Below are positions 17,201-28,300 of a stretch of 64,000 bases of DNA, piece after piece. The translations under genes and the position numbers were made by a program. This stretch comes from Bartonella sp. WD16.2 (GTDB taxonomy: Bacteria > Pseudomonadota > Alphaproteobacteria > Rhizobiales > Rhizobiaceae), in assembly GCF_002022505.1 (NCBI RefSeq), contig NZ_CP019781.1:186001-250000 (forward strand). Reading direction: 5' to 3'. Position 1 is the first letter of the stretch. Every line of letters starts with the position of its first letter. Below the pieces are notes generated by a model that was not told the origin of the DNA, did no database searches, and saw only the letters and a list, made by a program, of their open reading frames with translations.

Positions 17201-18538
17201 CAGGAGGATATAACAAAGCTTGATACAAATATATCTCAATATTTAGGAAGTGGTGCTAACATACTAGAAGGTGTTGCACCGACTTATACCATTCAAAAGC
17301 AGAGTTATAACAATGTTGGTACTGCATTTGCCGGCGTTGATGATATACTGACGAAATTGCAGAATAATATTAATACTAATACTGCAGCTGTTAAGGAGAA
17401 TGCTTTATTTTGGAGTGATAAGGAGGGAGCTTTTGTTGCGCTTCATGTCAATAAAGGAGAAGGACGAGGGACAGCAGAAAACAATAAACTGAAGTTTCTT
17501 TTAGATGGGGATATTGTAAATGGTTCGACAGAAGCGATAACAGGTAATCAACTTTATGAGGTGAATAAACAGCTAGCAACTTATTTTGGTGGAGGAGCTG
17601 GGTATCAGGATGGAAAATGGACGGATCCAACGTTTACAATTACGGATTTTGACGCACAGAACAAGAATGGAAAACAAGCATATCATAATGTAGCTGAAGC
17701 CTTTGATGCTGTTAATAATAGTATGTCTGGCCTTAATGATCGTATTAAGCATGTTGAAACTCAGACGAGCTCTTCAGTGAATTCTAGCATAAGTTGGGAT
17801 AACGAGAAAAATGCCTATGATGCTAGCCATAATGGTCAGGTTGGTAAGATCACTAATGTAGCAAATGGTGCTATTGAAAAGGGTTCTACTGATGTAGTCA
17901 CAGGTGATCAACTTTGGGCGACGAATGAGAAGATTGATAGTCTTGAAAACAAAGTTGATGATATGGTCAACAATATTGACATCCTTACTGATGGGTTTGT
18001 CACCTATGACAAAGATAAACAAGGCAACAAAACTAATAGCATCACTTTAGTAGGTGCTGATGATGACACACCTGTAACCATTGACAATGTTGCAGATGGT
18101 AAAGTCGAAAAAGGCTCAAAGCAGGCAGTTAATGGTGGTCAATTGCACGATTATGTTCAAGAACAGATGGCTCTTGTTCTTGCGGATGCCAACAAGTATA
18201 CAGATAAAAAAATAGAGAATATAGTCGGTGATGCTGTTGCACAAGCCAACGCCTATACTGATATGAAGTTTGAGGCCTTAAATTATAAGATTGAAAACGT
18301 CCAAAAAGAAGCAAGACAAGCAGCAGCTATCGGATTAGCTGTAGCTAACTTACGCTACAACGATATACCTGGAAAACTCAGTGTTGCATTTGGTAATGGT
18401 ATATGGCGCAACCACTCCGGAGCTGCCTTTGGTGCCGGCTACACATCTGAAGATGGAAACACCCATTCCAACCTTTCCTTCACTACTTCTGGAGGACACT
18501 GGGGCGTAGGAGCAGGAATAAGCTTTACATTAAACTAA
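14267..18538 (+). CDS. Trimeric autotransporter adhesin TAA2 with YadA-like head
   Basis: Encodes a 1423-residue BadA/Vomp-family surface adhesin, the shortest intact one here. The MKK start at 14267 follows GAAAGA by 6 bases; an in-frame ATG at 14240 would add MFFIFERFI before the signal and is unlikely. The signal peptide covers residues 1 to about 46 (ALLSSVSPVFA). Residues about 164-258 are a genuine YadA-type head of left-handed beta-roll repeats (IAVGKGAWAKGGGAIALG, SIAIGNYANA, AIAIGPFAEA, GIALGDDSK) ending in WVSGYDP. A neck (RQIIGVAAGFEETDAVNIAQLKAL), about five diverged stalk modules and the anchor follow. From about 17528 to the stop it is identical to the end of TAA3. TAA2 is the only gene here with a multi-repeat head, so it may carry the main binding head of the array; that is inference. 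Confidence 0.95.
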   Translation: MKKVHITLKNKGLNGQRSLSEVSLVRAASLGVVMAALLSSVSPVFASHLSSTGAIVQSVSAGVVSANVGHGRVGVANGSRFCGVDQVVSRSSSRSGKKVSAKEKSKKLTANQQFINYNLNGSVIQPITLSVDVDAMFNAIAAGVNIKKISAIPEGIQGYRGVGTQLGLDANAETKEDIAVGKGAWAKGGGAIALGLTSKAFKIHSIAIGNYANAAEMKAIAIGPFAEAKLGTAVGYGAQSSVEGGIALGDDSKTGVGKWVSGYDPESDIASMNTSPIWRSTKGAVSVGDVNSGKTRQIIGVAAGFEETDAVNIAQLKALKTWVEEEGGTWQLSVNGQNTTKINKDNSLNLVAGSKNIEIVKSDDKIIFDLAETLVLKNIWTRSVRLVDNGLFIVDGPSVTTGGINASDMQVRGVADGFLFRDSKDAVNAGQVYELNSTIATYLGGGANVLESTAPTYTIQSQEHNNVGDAFTGVDISLTRLSEKINDVIDNTLVEQNLGTRRITIGAKTDGAEIKITNREGDTRVLSGVKDGNLSAHSTEAVNGAQLYKVDENVKTLVGTVSKIEGRVTNLDTNVTKLNTNISRYLGGSTNVLTGKAPTYTIQGNEHSNVGSAFEGVDNALTQLSGEVENILVRQNLGTKVIAIGKEVEGNEISIANKDEKSRVLSGVEVGELSANSTEAVNGSQLHGVKQSVDVLTSTVSSMQKNITDFDKNISQYLGGGANVLAGIAPTYMVQGEEHNNIASTFAGVDDTLTQLSGRIDSVANVLNNGLVQQEPISRLITIGSKTDGDEISITNNNKGLRKLTGLADGQVSESSTEAVNGSQLHGVKQSVTALRSTILEVERNVTTLDTNISEYLGGGADVLTGKQPRYEIQGQDRTGVEAAFKGVDDTLTELFGRINDVIHNDLVQQELSTHKITIGAKTGGTEITIANKDGEARKLSGVKDGALSSDSVEAVNGKQLYEVKQSVKALTGTVSGVQEDITKLDTNISQYLGSGANILEGVAPTYTIQKQSYNNVGTAFAGVDDILTKLQNNINTNTAAVKENALFWSDKEGAFVALHVNKGEGRGTAENNKLKFLLDGDIVNGSTEAITGNQLYEVNKQLATYFGGGAGYQDGKWTDPTFTITDFDAQNKNGKQAYHNVAEAFDAVNNSMSGLNDRIKHVETQTSSSVNSSISWDNEKNAYDASHNGQVGKITNVANGAIEKGSTDVVTGDQLWATNEKIDSLENKVDDMVNNIDILTDGFVTYDKDKQGNKTNSITLVGADDDTPVTIDNVADGKVEKGSKQAVNGGQLHDYVQEQMALVLADANKYTDKKIENIVGDAVAQANAYTDMKFEALNYKIENVQKEARQAAAIGLAVANLRYNDIPGKLSVAFGNGIWRNHSGAAFGAGYTSEDGNTHSNLSFTTSGGHWGVGAGISFTLN

Positions 18539-18792
18539 TAATTCCATAAGAATTAACACGGCCATGCGCAAAAATATGTTTTGGATAAATAATTTAACTA
18601 AAGAAATTTTTTATAAAAAAATTATCCACAGATTTATCCGAGAATAATACCGTTGACAAATCACATCACACCACAAAGATTTACACCATAGATTTACTTG
18701 ATATAAAACACATTCCAATCTTTACTGCAAACTCACCTTAAAGAAATGAAATTTAGAACTCCTTAATTTTTTTTATTTACTAGCCCGCATAT
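18539..18792. other. TAA2 3' intergenic segment with a DnaA-box match
   Basis: Non-coding and AT-rich. It contains TTATCCACA (18623-18631), a perfect match to the DnaA-box consensus, and a short AATTC/GAATT palindrome just after the stop codon. I see no convincing terminator. The whole segment is repeated at 28404-28657. Confidence 0.5.
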
Positions 18793-19388
18793 ACCCTTTA
18801 ACATAAGGCTGACTTACTTAAAACAAAAACTACTACCCAGATTAATAGCTTTAATTAAGGAGACTATAAATAACAAACAAACCTTTAGCTCAAAATTTTC
18901 AGTTCTAAATAGCGCATCCGAAAAATAAAACACCTCTTAAATACCCCCAACAAATCGTATTAAAGAGATAAAAATTCTTCGCTAGCGTCTATTAAAAACT
19001 CACTTACCCACTTTATTCTCTCAAAGGCTCAACCCATACTTCCCTTTGTTTAGAAAGCTAACGGCAATTGAATATACTTTTTTGACGCTCAACATATTGT
19101 TCAACATTTTTTTGGAGGCTTTTATTATGAAAACCACTACTTTTGTAAGGATAAGACCTTAAATGATTACTCTCCTTACTAATTGTTCTTAATGTGAGGA
19201 ACCTAATTTAAAAGCTAAAAGACTACATTTTTGTTTTTAGCACATAAAATTAGTTTCACTCTCTGGTTCATTTTTATGTTTATTTTCACAATACAAAACC
19301 TACCATCAAATTAACTAGCGCCCAATTGTGACTTTTAAATGGCTCAAATGCATTTTTTTTGATGTTTTTTATTTTTGAAAGATTTATT
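18793..19388 (+). promoter_or_regulatory. Conserved adhesin leader, copy 2 (before TAA3)
   Basis: Same elements as copy 1 at an offset of 5109 bases: mini-ORF 1 at 19127-19162, mini-ORF 2 at 19163-19192, hairpin A arms at 19145-19151 and 19173-19179. It departs from copy 1 only near the adhesin start, where it has ATGGCTCAAATGCA and a T8 tract instead of the TGTCCAAATATG joint. Confidence 0.55.
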
Positions 19389-22300
19389 ATGAAAAAGGTA
19401 CATATCACTCTAAAAAATAAAAGCTTCAATTCTCAAAAGCTTCTTTCTGAGGTGTCTTTGGTGAGAGCTGCTTCGTTAGGGGTGGTAATGGCTGCTCTTT
19501 TATCGAGCGTTTCTCCGGTTTTTGCTTCTCATCTCTCTTCAACGGGGGCGACAGTTCAAAGTGTAAGTGCGGGTGTGGTTTCTGCAAACGTTGGTCATGG
19601 GCGTGTTGGGGTGGCTAATGGTAGTCGTTTTTGTGGGGTAGATCAGGTTGTGAGCCGTACTCCATCAAGATGGGGTAAGAAAGTATCTGCGGAGAAATCT
19701 AAGAAACTGACCGCAAATCAGCTTTCTGATGGTTCTAGTGGTTATTTCTTTGAGAGTAGTTGTGAGGCTGATGCTTCAGTAAATGCTTTAGCAAGTGCGA
19801 GTACACATGCTTCAATTGATGGAGTGGCAGGGGATTGGTTTTTAGAAGAAAATAATCCTATCAATTGGTCTGTTAATACGAGGTCTGTTAATACAACGGG
19901 TGCACGTGTTGCTGATGGTAAAGATACTGATGCAGTGAATGTTGCTCAGCTAAAAGCGTTACCAGCACAAGATGGAATACGAGGAGATCCGGATCTAATT
20001 TACCTCAACAGCCAAGGGCAGATCGCGATTGGAGGTAAAACGAGGGGCGAGGTTATTAACATTTCGAATGAAGATGGTCATGGTCGTTTTATTTTGGGTG
20101 TAAAAGGTGGAAGTATTAAACCAGCATCGACAGATGCAATCAATGGCTCGCAGCTTTATGGGACGAACACCACGATTACGAAGTATTTAGGTGGAGGAGC
20201 TGCGTATGATGGTAGTGTTGGTGATAAATGGACAGAGCCAACGTATGAAATTCAGAGCAAGGGTTATCATGATGTTGGTTCTGCCTTTGCCGGTGTTGAT
20301 AGTAAGTTGTCGGAGCTTTCTAAGAAGGTTGAAGGTGTGGAAGGCAGTACAAACCTTGTGGTGCAAGATCCAGGAAAGCATACGATTACCATTGGTGCCA
20401 AAGCAGAGGGCGGTGAGATCTCTATTGCCAACAGTAGTAGAAGGCAGCGGAAACTTACCGGCTTGGCTAAAGGAGAGCTTTCAGAAGATTCGCAAGAAGC
20501 GATTACTGGTGGGCAGCTTTATGAAACGAATAGCACGATTGCGAAGTATTTAGGTGGAAAAGCTGCGTATGAGGGTGGTAAATGGACAGAGCCAACGTAT
20601 GAAATTCAGAGCAAGGATCATCATGATGTTGGTTCTGCCTTTGCCGGTGTTGATAGTAAGTTGTCGGAGCTTTCTAAGAAGGTTGAAGGTGTGGAAGGCA
20701 GTACAAACCTTGTGGTGCAAGATCCAGAAAAGCATACGATTACCATTGGTGCTAAAGCAGAGGGCGGTGAGATCTCTATTGCCAACAGTAGTAGAGAGCA
20801 GCGGAAACTTACCGGTTTGGCTGATGGAGAGCTTTCAGAAGATTCGAAAGAAGCGATTACTGGTGGGCAGCTTTATGAGACGAATAGCACGATTGCGAAG
20901 TATTTAGGTGGAAAAGCTGCATATGAGGGTGGTAAATGGACAGAGCCAACGTTTATGATTCAGAGCAAGGGTCATCATGATGTTGGTTCTGCCTTTGCTG
21001 GTGTTGATAGTAAGTTGTCAGAGCTTTCTAAACAGGTTGGCGGTGTGGAAGGCAGTCTCATTGTGCATCAAGAGAAAGAAACGCATAAGATTACCATTGG
21101 TGCTAAAGTAGAAGGTAAAGAGATTTCCATTGCCAATAAGAGTAAAGGATTGCGCAAACTTACAGGCTTAGAAGAGGGGGCTGTTTCGGAAGTTTCAACA
21201 GATGCAGTTTCAGGTAAGCAGCTTCACGGGGTCAAGCAAAGCGTTGAGAAGTTGAGTAGCACTGTTGATAAAGCTAAGGAGGATATTTCAACTTTAGATA
21301 AGAATCTTAATGCTTCTTTAGGAGGAGGAGCAAACGTATTTTCAGGTACAGCTCCGAAGTATAAAATTCAGGGTCAAAGTCGTACAGGTGTTGAGGCAGC
21401 TTTTCAGGGTGTTGATGAAACATTAACACAGCTTTCTGGTAAGATTAGTGAGGTGGAGAAGAACAGCTTTGTAGCACAAGAGGATTCGGGCTTGATCACG
21501 ATTGGTGCTAAAGTAGAAGGTAAAGAGATTTCCATTGCCAACAAGAGTAAAGGATTGCGCAAGCTTACAGGCTTGGCAGAGGGGGCTGTTTCAGCAGGGT
21601 CAACAGATGCAGTTTCAGGTAAACAGCTTTATAAGGTTGAACAGAAGTTTGATCCGCTCAATGCTATTGTTGAGAAGGCTGGGAAGGATATTTTAACCTT
21701 GGATAAGAATATTAAGGATTCTTTAGGGGGTGGAGCAGATGTATTGAAGGGTACAGCTCCGAAGTATGAAATTCAGGGCCAAGGTCGTACAGGTGTTGAA
21801 GCAGCTTTTCAGGGTGTTGATGAAACGTTGACGGTTCTTTCTAAGCAGGTTGAAGGTGTTACGACTGCGGTCAGTAATGGTCTTGTAACGCAAGATAAAT
21901 CGTCGAATATAATCACGATTGGTAAGGATGTAGAGGGCGGTGAGATTTCCATTGCCAACAAGAATAAAGGATTGCGCAAGCTTACAGGTTTGGAAGAGGG
22001 GGATGTTTCGAAAACTTCAACAGATGCGGTCACAGGTAAGCAGCTTCATGAGGTCAAGCAAAATGCTGAGGGCTTGAGTAGCACTGTTAATAAAGCTAAG
22101 GAGGATATTTCAACTTTAGATAAGAATCTTAATGCTTCTTTAGGAGGAGGAGCAAACGTATTTTCAGGTACAGCGCCTATTTATACCATTCAGAATAAAA
22201 AGCGTACAGGTGTTGAAGCAGCTTTTCAGGGAGTTGATGAAATATTAACACAGCTTTCTGGTAAGATTGGTGAGGTGGAAAAGAACAGCCTTGTAGCGCA

Positions 22301-25300
22301 AGAAAGTTCGGGCCTGATCACGATTGGGGGTAAAGTAGAAGGTAAAGAGATTTCCATTGCCGACAAGAGTAAAGGATTGCGCAAGCTTACAGGCTTGGAA
22401 GAGGGGGCTGTTTCAGCAGGGTCAACAGATGCAGTTTCAGGTAAACAGCTTCACGGGGTCAAGCAAAGCGTTGAGAAGTTGAGTGGCACTGTCGGGAAGG
22501 CTGAGAAAGATATTTTAGCCTTGGATAAGAATCTTAATGCTTCTTTAGGAGGAGGAGCAGATGTACTGAAGGGTACAGCTCCGAAGTATGAAATTCAGGG
22601 CCAAGGTCGTACAGGTGTTGAAGCAGCTTTTAAGGGTGTTGATGAAACATTGACAGGTCTTTCTAAGAAGGTTGAAGGTGTGGAAGGTAGTCTCATTGTG
22701 CATCAAGAGAAAGAAACGCATAAGATTACCATTGGTGCTAAAGTAGAAGGTAAAGAGATTTCCATTGCCAATAAGAGTAAAGGATTGCGCAAACTTACAG
22801 GCTTAGAAGAGGGGGCTGTTTCGGAAGTTTCAACAGATGCAGTTTCAGGTAAGCAGCTTCACGGGGTCAAGCAAAGCGTTGAGAAGTTGAGTAGCACTGT
22901 TGATAAAGCTAAGGAGGATATTTCAACTTTAGATAAGAATCTTAATGCTTCTTTAGGAGGAGGAGCAAACGTATTTTCAGGTACAGCTCCGAAGTATAAA
23001 ATTCAGGGTCAAAGTCGTACAGGTGTTGAGGCAGCTTTTCAGGGTGTTGATGAAACATTAACACAGCTTTCTGGTAAGATTAGTGAGGTGGAGAAGAACA
23101 GCTTTGTAGCACAAGAGGATTCGGGCTTGATCACGATTGGTGCTAAAGTAGAAGGTAAAGAGATTTCCATTGCCAACAAGAGTAAAGGATTGCGCAAGCT
23201 TACAGGCTTGGCAGAGGGGGCTGTTTCAGCAGGGTCAACAGATGCAGTTTCAGGTAAACAGCTTTATAAGGTTGAACAGAAGTTTGATCCGCTCAATGCT
23301 ATTGTTGAGAAGGCTGGGAAGGATATTTTAACCTTGGATAAGAATATTAAGGATTCTTTAGGGGGTGGAGCAGATGTATTGAAGGGTACAGCTCCGAAGT
23401 ATGAAATTCAGGGCCAAGGTCGTACAGGTGTTGAAGCAGCTTTTCAGGGTGTTGATGAAACGTTGACGGTTCTTTCTAAGCAGGTTGAAGGTGTTACGAC
23501 TGCGGTCAGTAATGGTCTTGTAACGCAAGATAAATCGTCGAATATAATCACGATTGGTAAGGATGTAGAGGGCGGTGAGATTTCCATTGCCAACAAGAAT
23601 AAAGGATTGCGCAAGCTTACAGGTTTGGAAGAGGGGGATGTTTCGAAAACTTCAACAGATGCGGTCACAGGTAAGCAGCTTCATGAGGTCAAGCAAAATG
23701 CTGAGGGCTTGAGTAGCACTGTTAATAAAGCTAAGGAGGATATTTCAACTTTAGATAAGAATCTTAATGCTTCTTTAGGAGGAGGAGCAAACGTATTTTC
23801 AGGTACAGCGCCTATTTATACCATTCAGAATAAAAAGCGTACAGGTGTTGAAGCAGCTTTTCAGGGAGTTGATGAAACATTAACACAGCTTTCTGGTAAG
23901 ATTGGTGAGGTGGAAAAGAACAGCCTTGTAGCGCAAGAAAGTTCGGGCCTGATCACGATTGGGGGTAAAGTAGAAGGTAAAGAGATTTCCATTGCCGACA
24001 AGAGTAAAGGATTGCGCAAGCTTACAGGCTTGGAAGAGGGGGCTGTTTCAGCAGGGTCAACAGATGCAGTTTCAGGTAAACAGCTTCACGGGGTCAAGCA
24101 AAGCGTTGAGAAGTTGAGTGGCACTGTCGGGAAGGCTGAGAAAGATATTTTAGCCTTGGATAAGAATCTTAATGCTTCTTTAGGAGGAGGAGCAGATGTA
24201 CTGAAGGGTACAGCTCCGAAGTATGAAATTCAGGGCCAAGGTCGTACAGGTGTTGAAGCAGCTTTTAAGGGTGTTGATGAAACATTGACAGGTCTTTCTA
24301 AGAAGGTTGAAGGTGTGGAAGGTAGTCTCATTGTGCATCAAGAGAAAGAAACGCATAAGATTACCATTGGTGCTAAAGTAGAAGGTAAAGAGATTTCCAT
24401 TGCCAATAAGAGTAAAGGATTGCGCAAACTTACAGGCTTAGAAGAGGGGGCTGTTTCGGAAGTTTCAACAGATGCAGTTTCAGGTAAGCAGCTTCATAAG
24501 GTTGAACAGAAGTTTGATCCGCTCAATGTTATTGTCAAGAAGGCTGAGAAAGATATTTTAACCTTGGATAAGAATATTAAGGATTCTTTAGGGGGTGGAG
24601 CAGATGTATTGAAGGGTACAGCTCCGAAGTATGAAATTCAGGGCCAAGGTCGTACAGGTGTTGAAGCAGCTTTTCAGGGTGTTGATGAAACGTTGACGGT
24701 TCTTTCTAAGCAGGTTGAAGGTGTTACGACTGCGGTCAGTAATAGTCTTGTAACGCAAGATAAATCGTCGAATGTAATCACGATTGGTAAGGATGTAGAG
24801 GGCGGTGAGATTTCCATTGCCAACAAGAGTAAAGGATTGCGCAAGCTTACAGGCTTGGCAGAGGGGGATGTTTCAATAGCGTCAACAGAAGCGATAACAG
24901 GTTCACAACTTCATAAGGTTGAACAGAAGTTTGATCCACTTAATGTTATTGTTGAGAAGGCTGAGAAGGATATTTCAACTTTAGGTGCGAATATTAATAA
25001 GTATTTAGGAGGTGGGGCAAACATATTTTCAGGTACAGAACTGACTTATACTATTCAGGACAATCCGTATCATAGTATTGCATCAGCCTTTGAGGGTGTT
25101 GATAATACGTTGACAGATCTTTATGAGAAGTTTGATAGCTTGCAAAACAGTGTTGGAGATGACAGCCTTGTAGCACAGCATTCAGGTACGAAGTTGATTA
25201 CGATAGGTGGGAACGTAGAAGGCAGTAAGATCAATATTACCAATAGTAAAGGAAAAGCTCGCACACTCACTGGTTTGGCCGATGGGCAAGTTTCAGCAGG

Positions 25301-28300
25301 TTCAACAGATGCGGTCACAGGTTCACAACTTCATAAGGTTGAGCAGAAGTTTAATCCGCTCAATGCTATTGTTGAGAAGGCTGGGGAGGATATTTCAACT
25401 TTAGGTGCGAATATTAATGAGTTTTTAGGAGGAGGAGCAGATGTACTGAAGGGTACAGCACCTATTTATACCATTCAGGATCAAGATCATATAGGTATTG
25501 AAGCTGCTTTTAAGGGTGTTGATAATACGTTGACAGATCTTTATGAGAAGTTTGATAAGGTTGAAAGTATTGGGGATGACAGCCTTATAGCACAGCACTC
25601 AGATACGAAGGTAATCACCATTGGAGGTAAAGTAGAAGGCAGTAAGATCAATATCACTAATAGTAAAGGAAAAGCTCGTAAACTTACTGGTTTGGCTGAT
25701 GGAGATGTTTCGGAAGTTTCAACAGATGCAGTTTCAGGTAAGCAGCTTCATAAGGTTGAGCAGAAATTTGATCCGCTCAATGCTATTGTTGAGAAGGCTG
25801 GGAAGGATATTTTAACTTTAGATGCGAGTATTAATAAGTATTTGGGGGGTGGAGCAAGTGTACTAGAAGATATAGCGCCAACATATAAAATTCAGAGCAA
25901 GGAGTATGATAATGTTGCTTCTGCTTTTGTAGGTGTTGATAATACGTTGACAGCTCTTTCTAAGCAGGTTGAAGGTGTTACGACTGCGGTCAGTAATAGT
26001 CTTATAGCACAAGATGAATCGTCGAATGTAATCACAATTGGAGCCAAAACAGGTGGTGATGAGATTTCTATTGCTAACAATAGTAAAGGTTTCCGCAAGC
26101 TTACTGGCTTGGCAGAGGGGGATGTTTCAGCAGGGTCAACAGAAGCGATAACAGGTTCACAACTTCATAAGGTTGAACAGAAGTTTGATCCACTTAATGT
26201 TATTGTTGAGAAGGCTGAGAAGGATATTTCAACTTTAGAGGCGAATATTAATAAGTATTTAGGGGGTGGAGTAAACATATTTTCAGGTACAGAACTGACT
26301 TATACTATTCAGGACAATCCGTATCATAGTATTGCATCAGCCTTTGAGGGTGTTGATAATACGTTGACAGATCTTTATGAGAAGTTTGATAGCTTGCAAA
26401 ACAGTGTTGGAGATGACAGCCTTGTAGCACAGCATTCAGGTACGAAGTTGATTACGATAGGTGGGAACGTAGAAGGCAGTAAGATCAATATTACCAATAG
26501 TAAAGGAAAAGCTCGCACACTCACTGGTTTAGCCGATGGGCAAGTTTCAGCAGGTTCAACAGATGCGGTCACAGGTTCACAACTTCATAAGGTTGGGCAG
26601 AAGTTTGATCCGCTCAATGCTATTGTTGAGAAGGCTGGGGAGGATATTTCAACTTTAGGTGCGAATATTAATGAGTTTTTAGGAGGAGGAGCAGATGTAC
26701 TGAAGGGTACAGCACCTATTTATACCATTCAGGATCAAGATCATATAGGTATTGAAGCTGCTTTTAAGGGTGTTGATAATACGTTGACAGATCTTTATGA
26801 GAAGTTTGATAAGGTTGAAAGTATTGGGGATGACAGCCTTATAGCACAGCACTCAGATACGAAGGTAATCACCATTGGAGGTAAAGTAGAAGGCAGTAAG
26901 ATCAATATCACTAATAGTAAAGGAAAAGCTCGTAAACTTACTGGTTTGGCTGATGGAGATGTTTCGGAAGTTTCAACAGATGCAGTTTCAGGTAAGCAGC
27001 TTCATAAGGTTGAGCAGAAATTTGATCCGCTCAATGCTATTGTTGAGAAGGCTGGGAAGGATATTTTAACTTTAGATGCGAGTATTAATAAGTATTTGGG
27101 GGGTGGAGCAAGTGTACTAGAAGATATAGCGCCAACATATAAAATTCAGAGCAAGGAGTATGATAATGTTGCTTCTGCTTTTGTAGGTGTTGATAATACG
27201 TTGACAGCTCTTTCTAAGCAGGTTGAAGGTGTTACGACTGCGGTCAGTAATAGTCTTATAGCACAAGATGAATCGTCGAATGTAATCACAATTGGAGCCA
27301 AAACAGGTGGTGATGAGATTTCTATTGCTAACAATAGTAAAGGTTTCCGCAAGCTTACTGGCTTAGCAGAGGGGGATGTTTCAGCAGGGTCAACAGAAGC
27401 GATAACAGGTAATCAACTTTATGAGGTGAATAAACAGCTAGCAACTTATTTTGGTGGAGGAGCTGGGTATCAGGATGGAAAATGGACGGATCCAACGTTT
27501 ACAATTACGGATTTTGACGCACAGAACAAGAATGGAAAACAAGCATATCATAATGTAGCTGAAGCCTTTGATGCTGTTAATAATAGTATGTCTGGCCTTA
27601 ATGATCGTATTAAGCATGTTGAAACTCAGACGAGCTCTTCAGTGAATTCTAGCATAAGTTGGGATAACGAGAAAAATGCCTATGATGCTAGCCATAATGG
27701 TCAGGTTGGTAAGATCACTAATGTAGCAAATGGTGCTATTGAAAAGGGTTCTACTGATGTAGTCACAGGTGATCAACTTTGGGCGACGAATGAGAAGATT
27801 GATAGTCTTGAAAACAAAGTTGATGATATGGTCAACAATATTGACATCCTTACTGATGGGTTTGTCACCTATGACAAAGATAAACAAGGCAACAAAACTA
27901 ATAGCATCACTTTAGTAGGTGCTGATGATGACACACCTGTAACCATTGACAATGTTGCAGATGGTAAAGTCGAAAAAGGCTCAAAGCAGGCAGTTAATGG
28001 TGGTCAATTGCACGATTATGTTCAAGAACAGATGGCTCTTGTTCTTGCGGATGCCAACAAGTATACAGATAAAAAAATAGAGAATATAGTCGGTGATGCT
28101 GTTGCACAAGCCAACGCCTATACTGATATGAAGTTTGAGGCCTTAAATTATAAGATTGAAAACGTCCAAAAAGAAGCAAGACAAGCAGCAGCTATCGGAT
28201 TAGCTGTAGCTAACTTACGCTACAACGATATACCTGGAAAACTCAGTGTTGCATTTGGTAATGGTATATGGCGCAACCACTCCGGAGCTGCCTTTGGTGC

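Noticed and set aside
18539..18660. Terminator after TAA2 (AATTC/GAATT and A/T palindromes)
   Set aside because: Stems are short or made only of A-T pairs and no proper T-tract follows.
20191..20907. Plus-strand frames of about 117-120 codons overlapping TAA3 (and 30056-30760 in TAA4)
   Set aside because: They lie wholly inside the adhesin gene in another frame, are rich in Arg and Leu, and repeat with the stalk modules.
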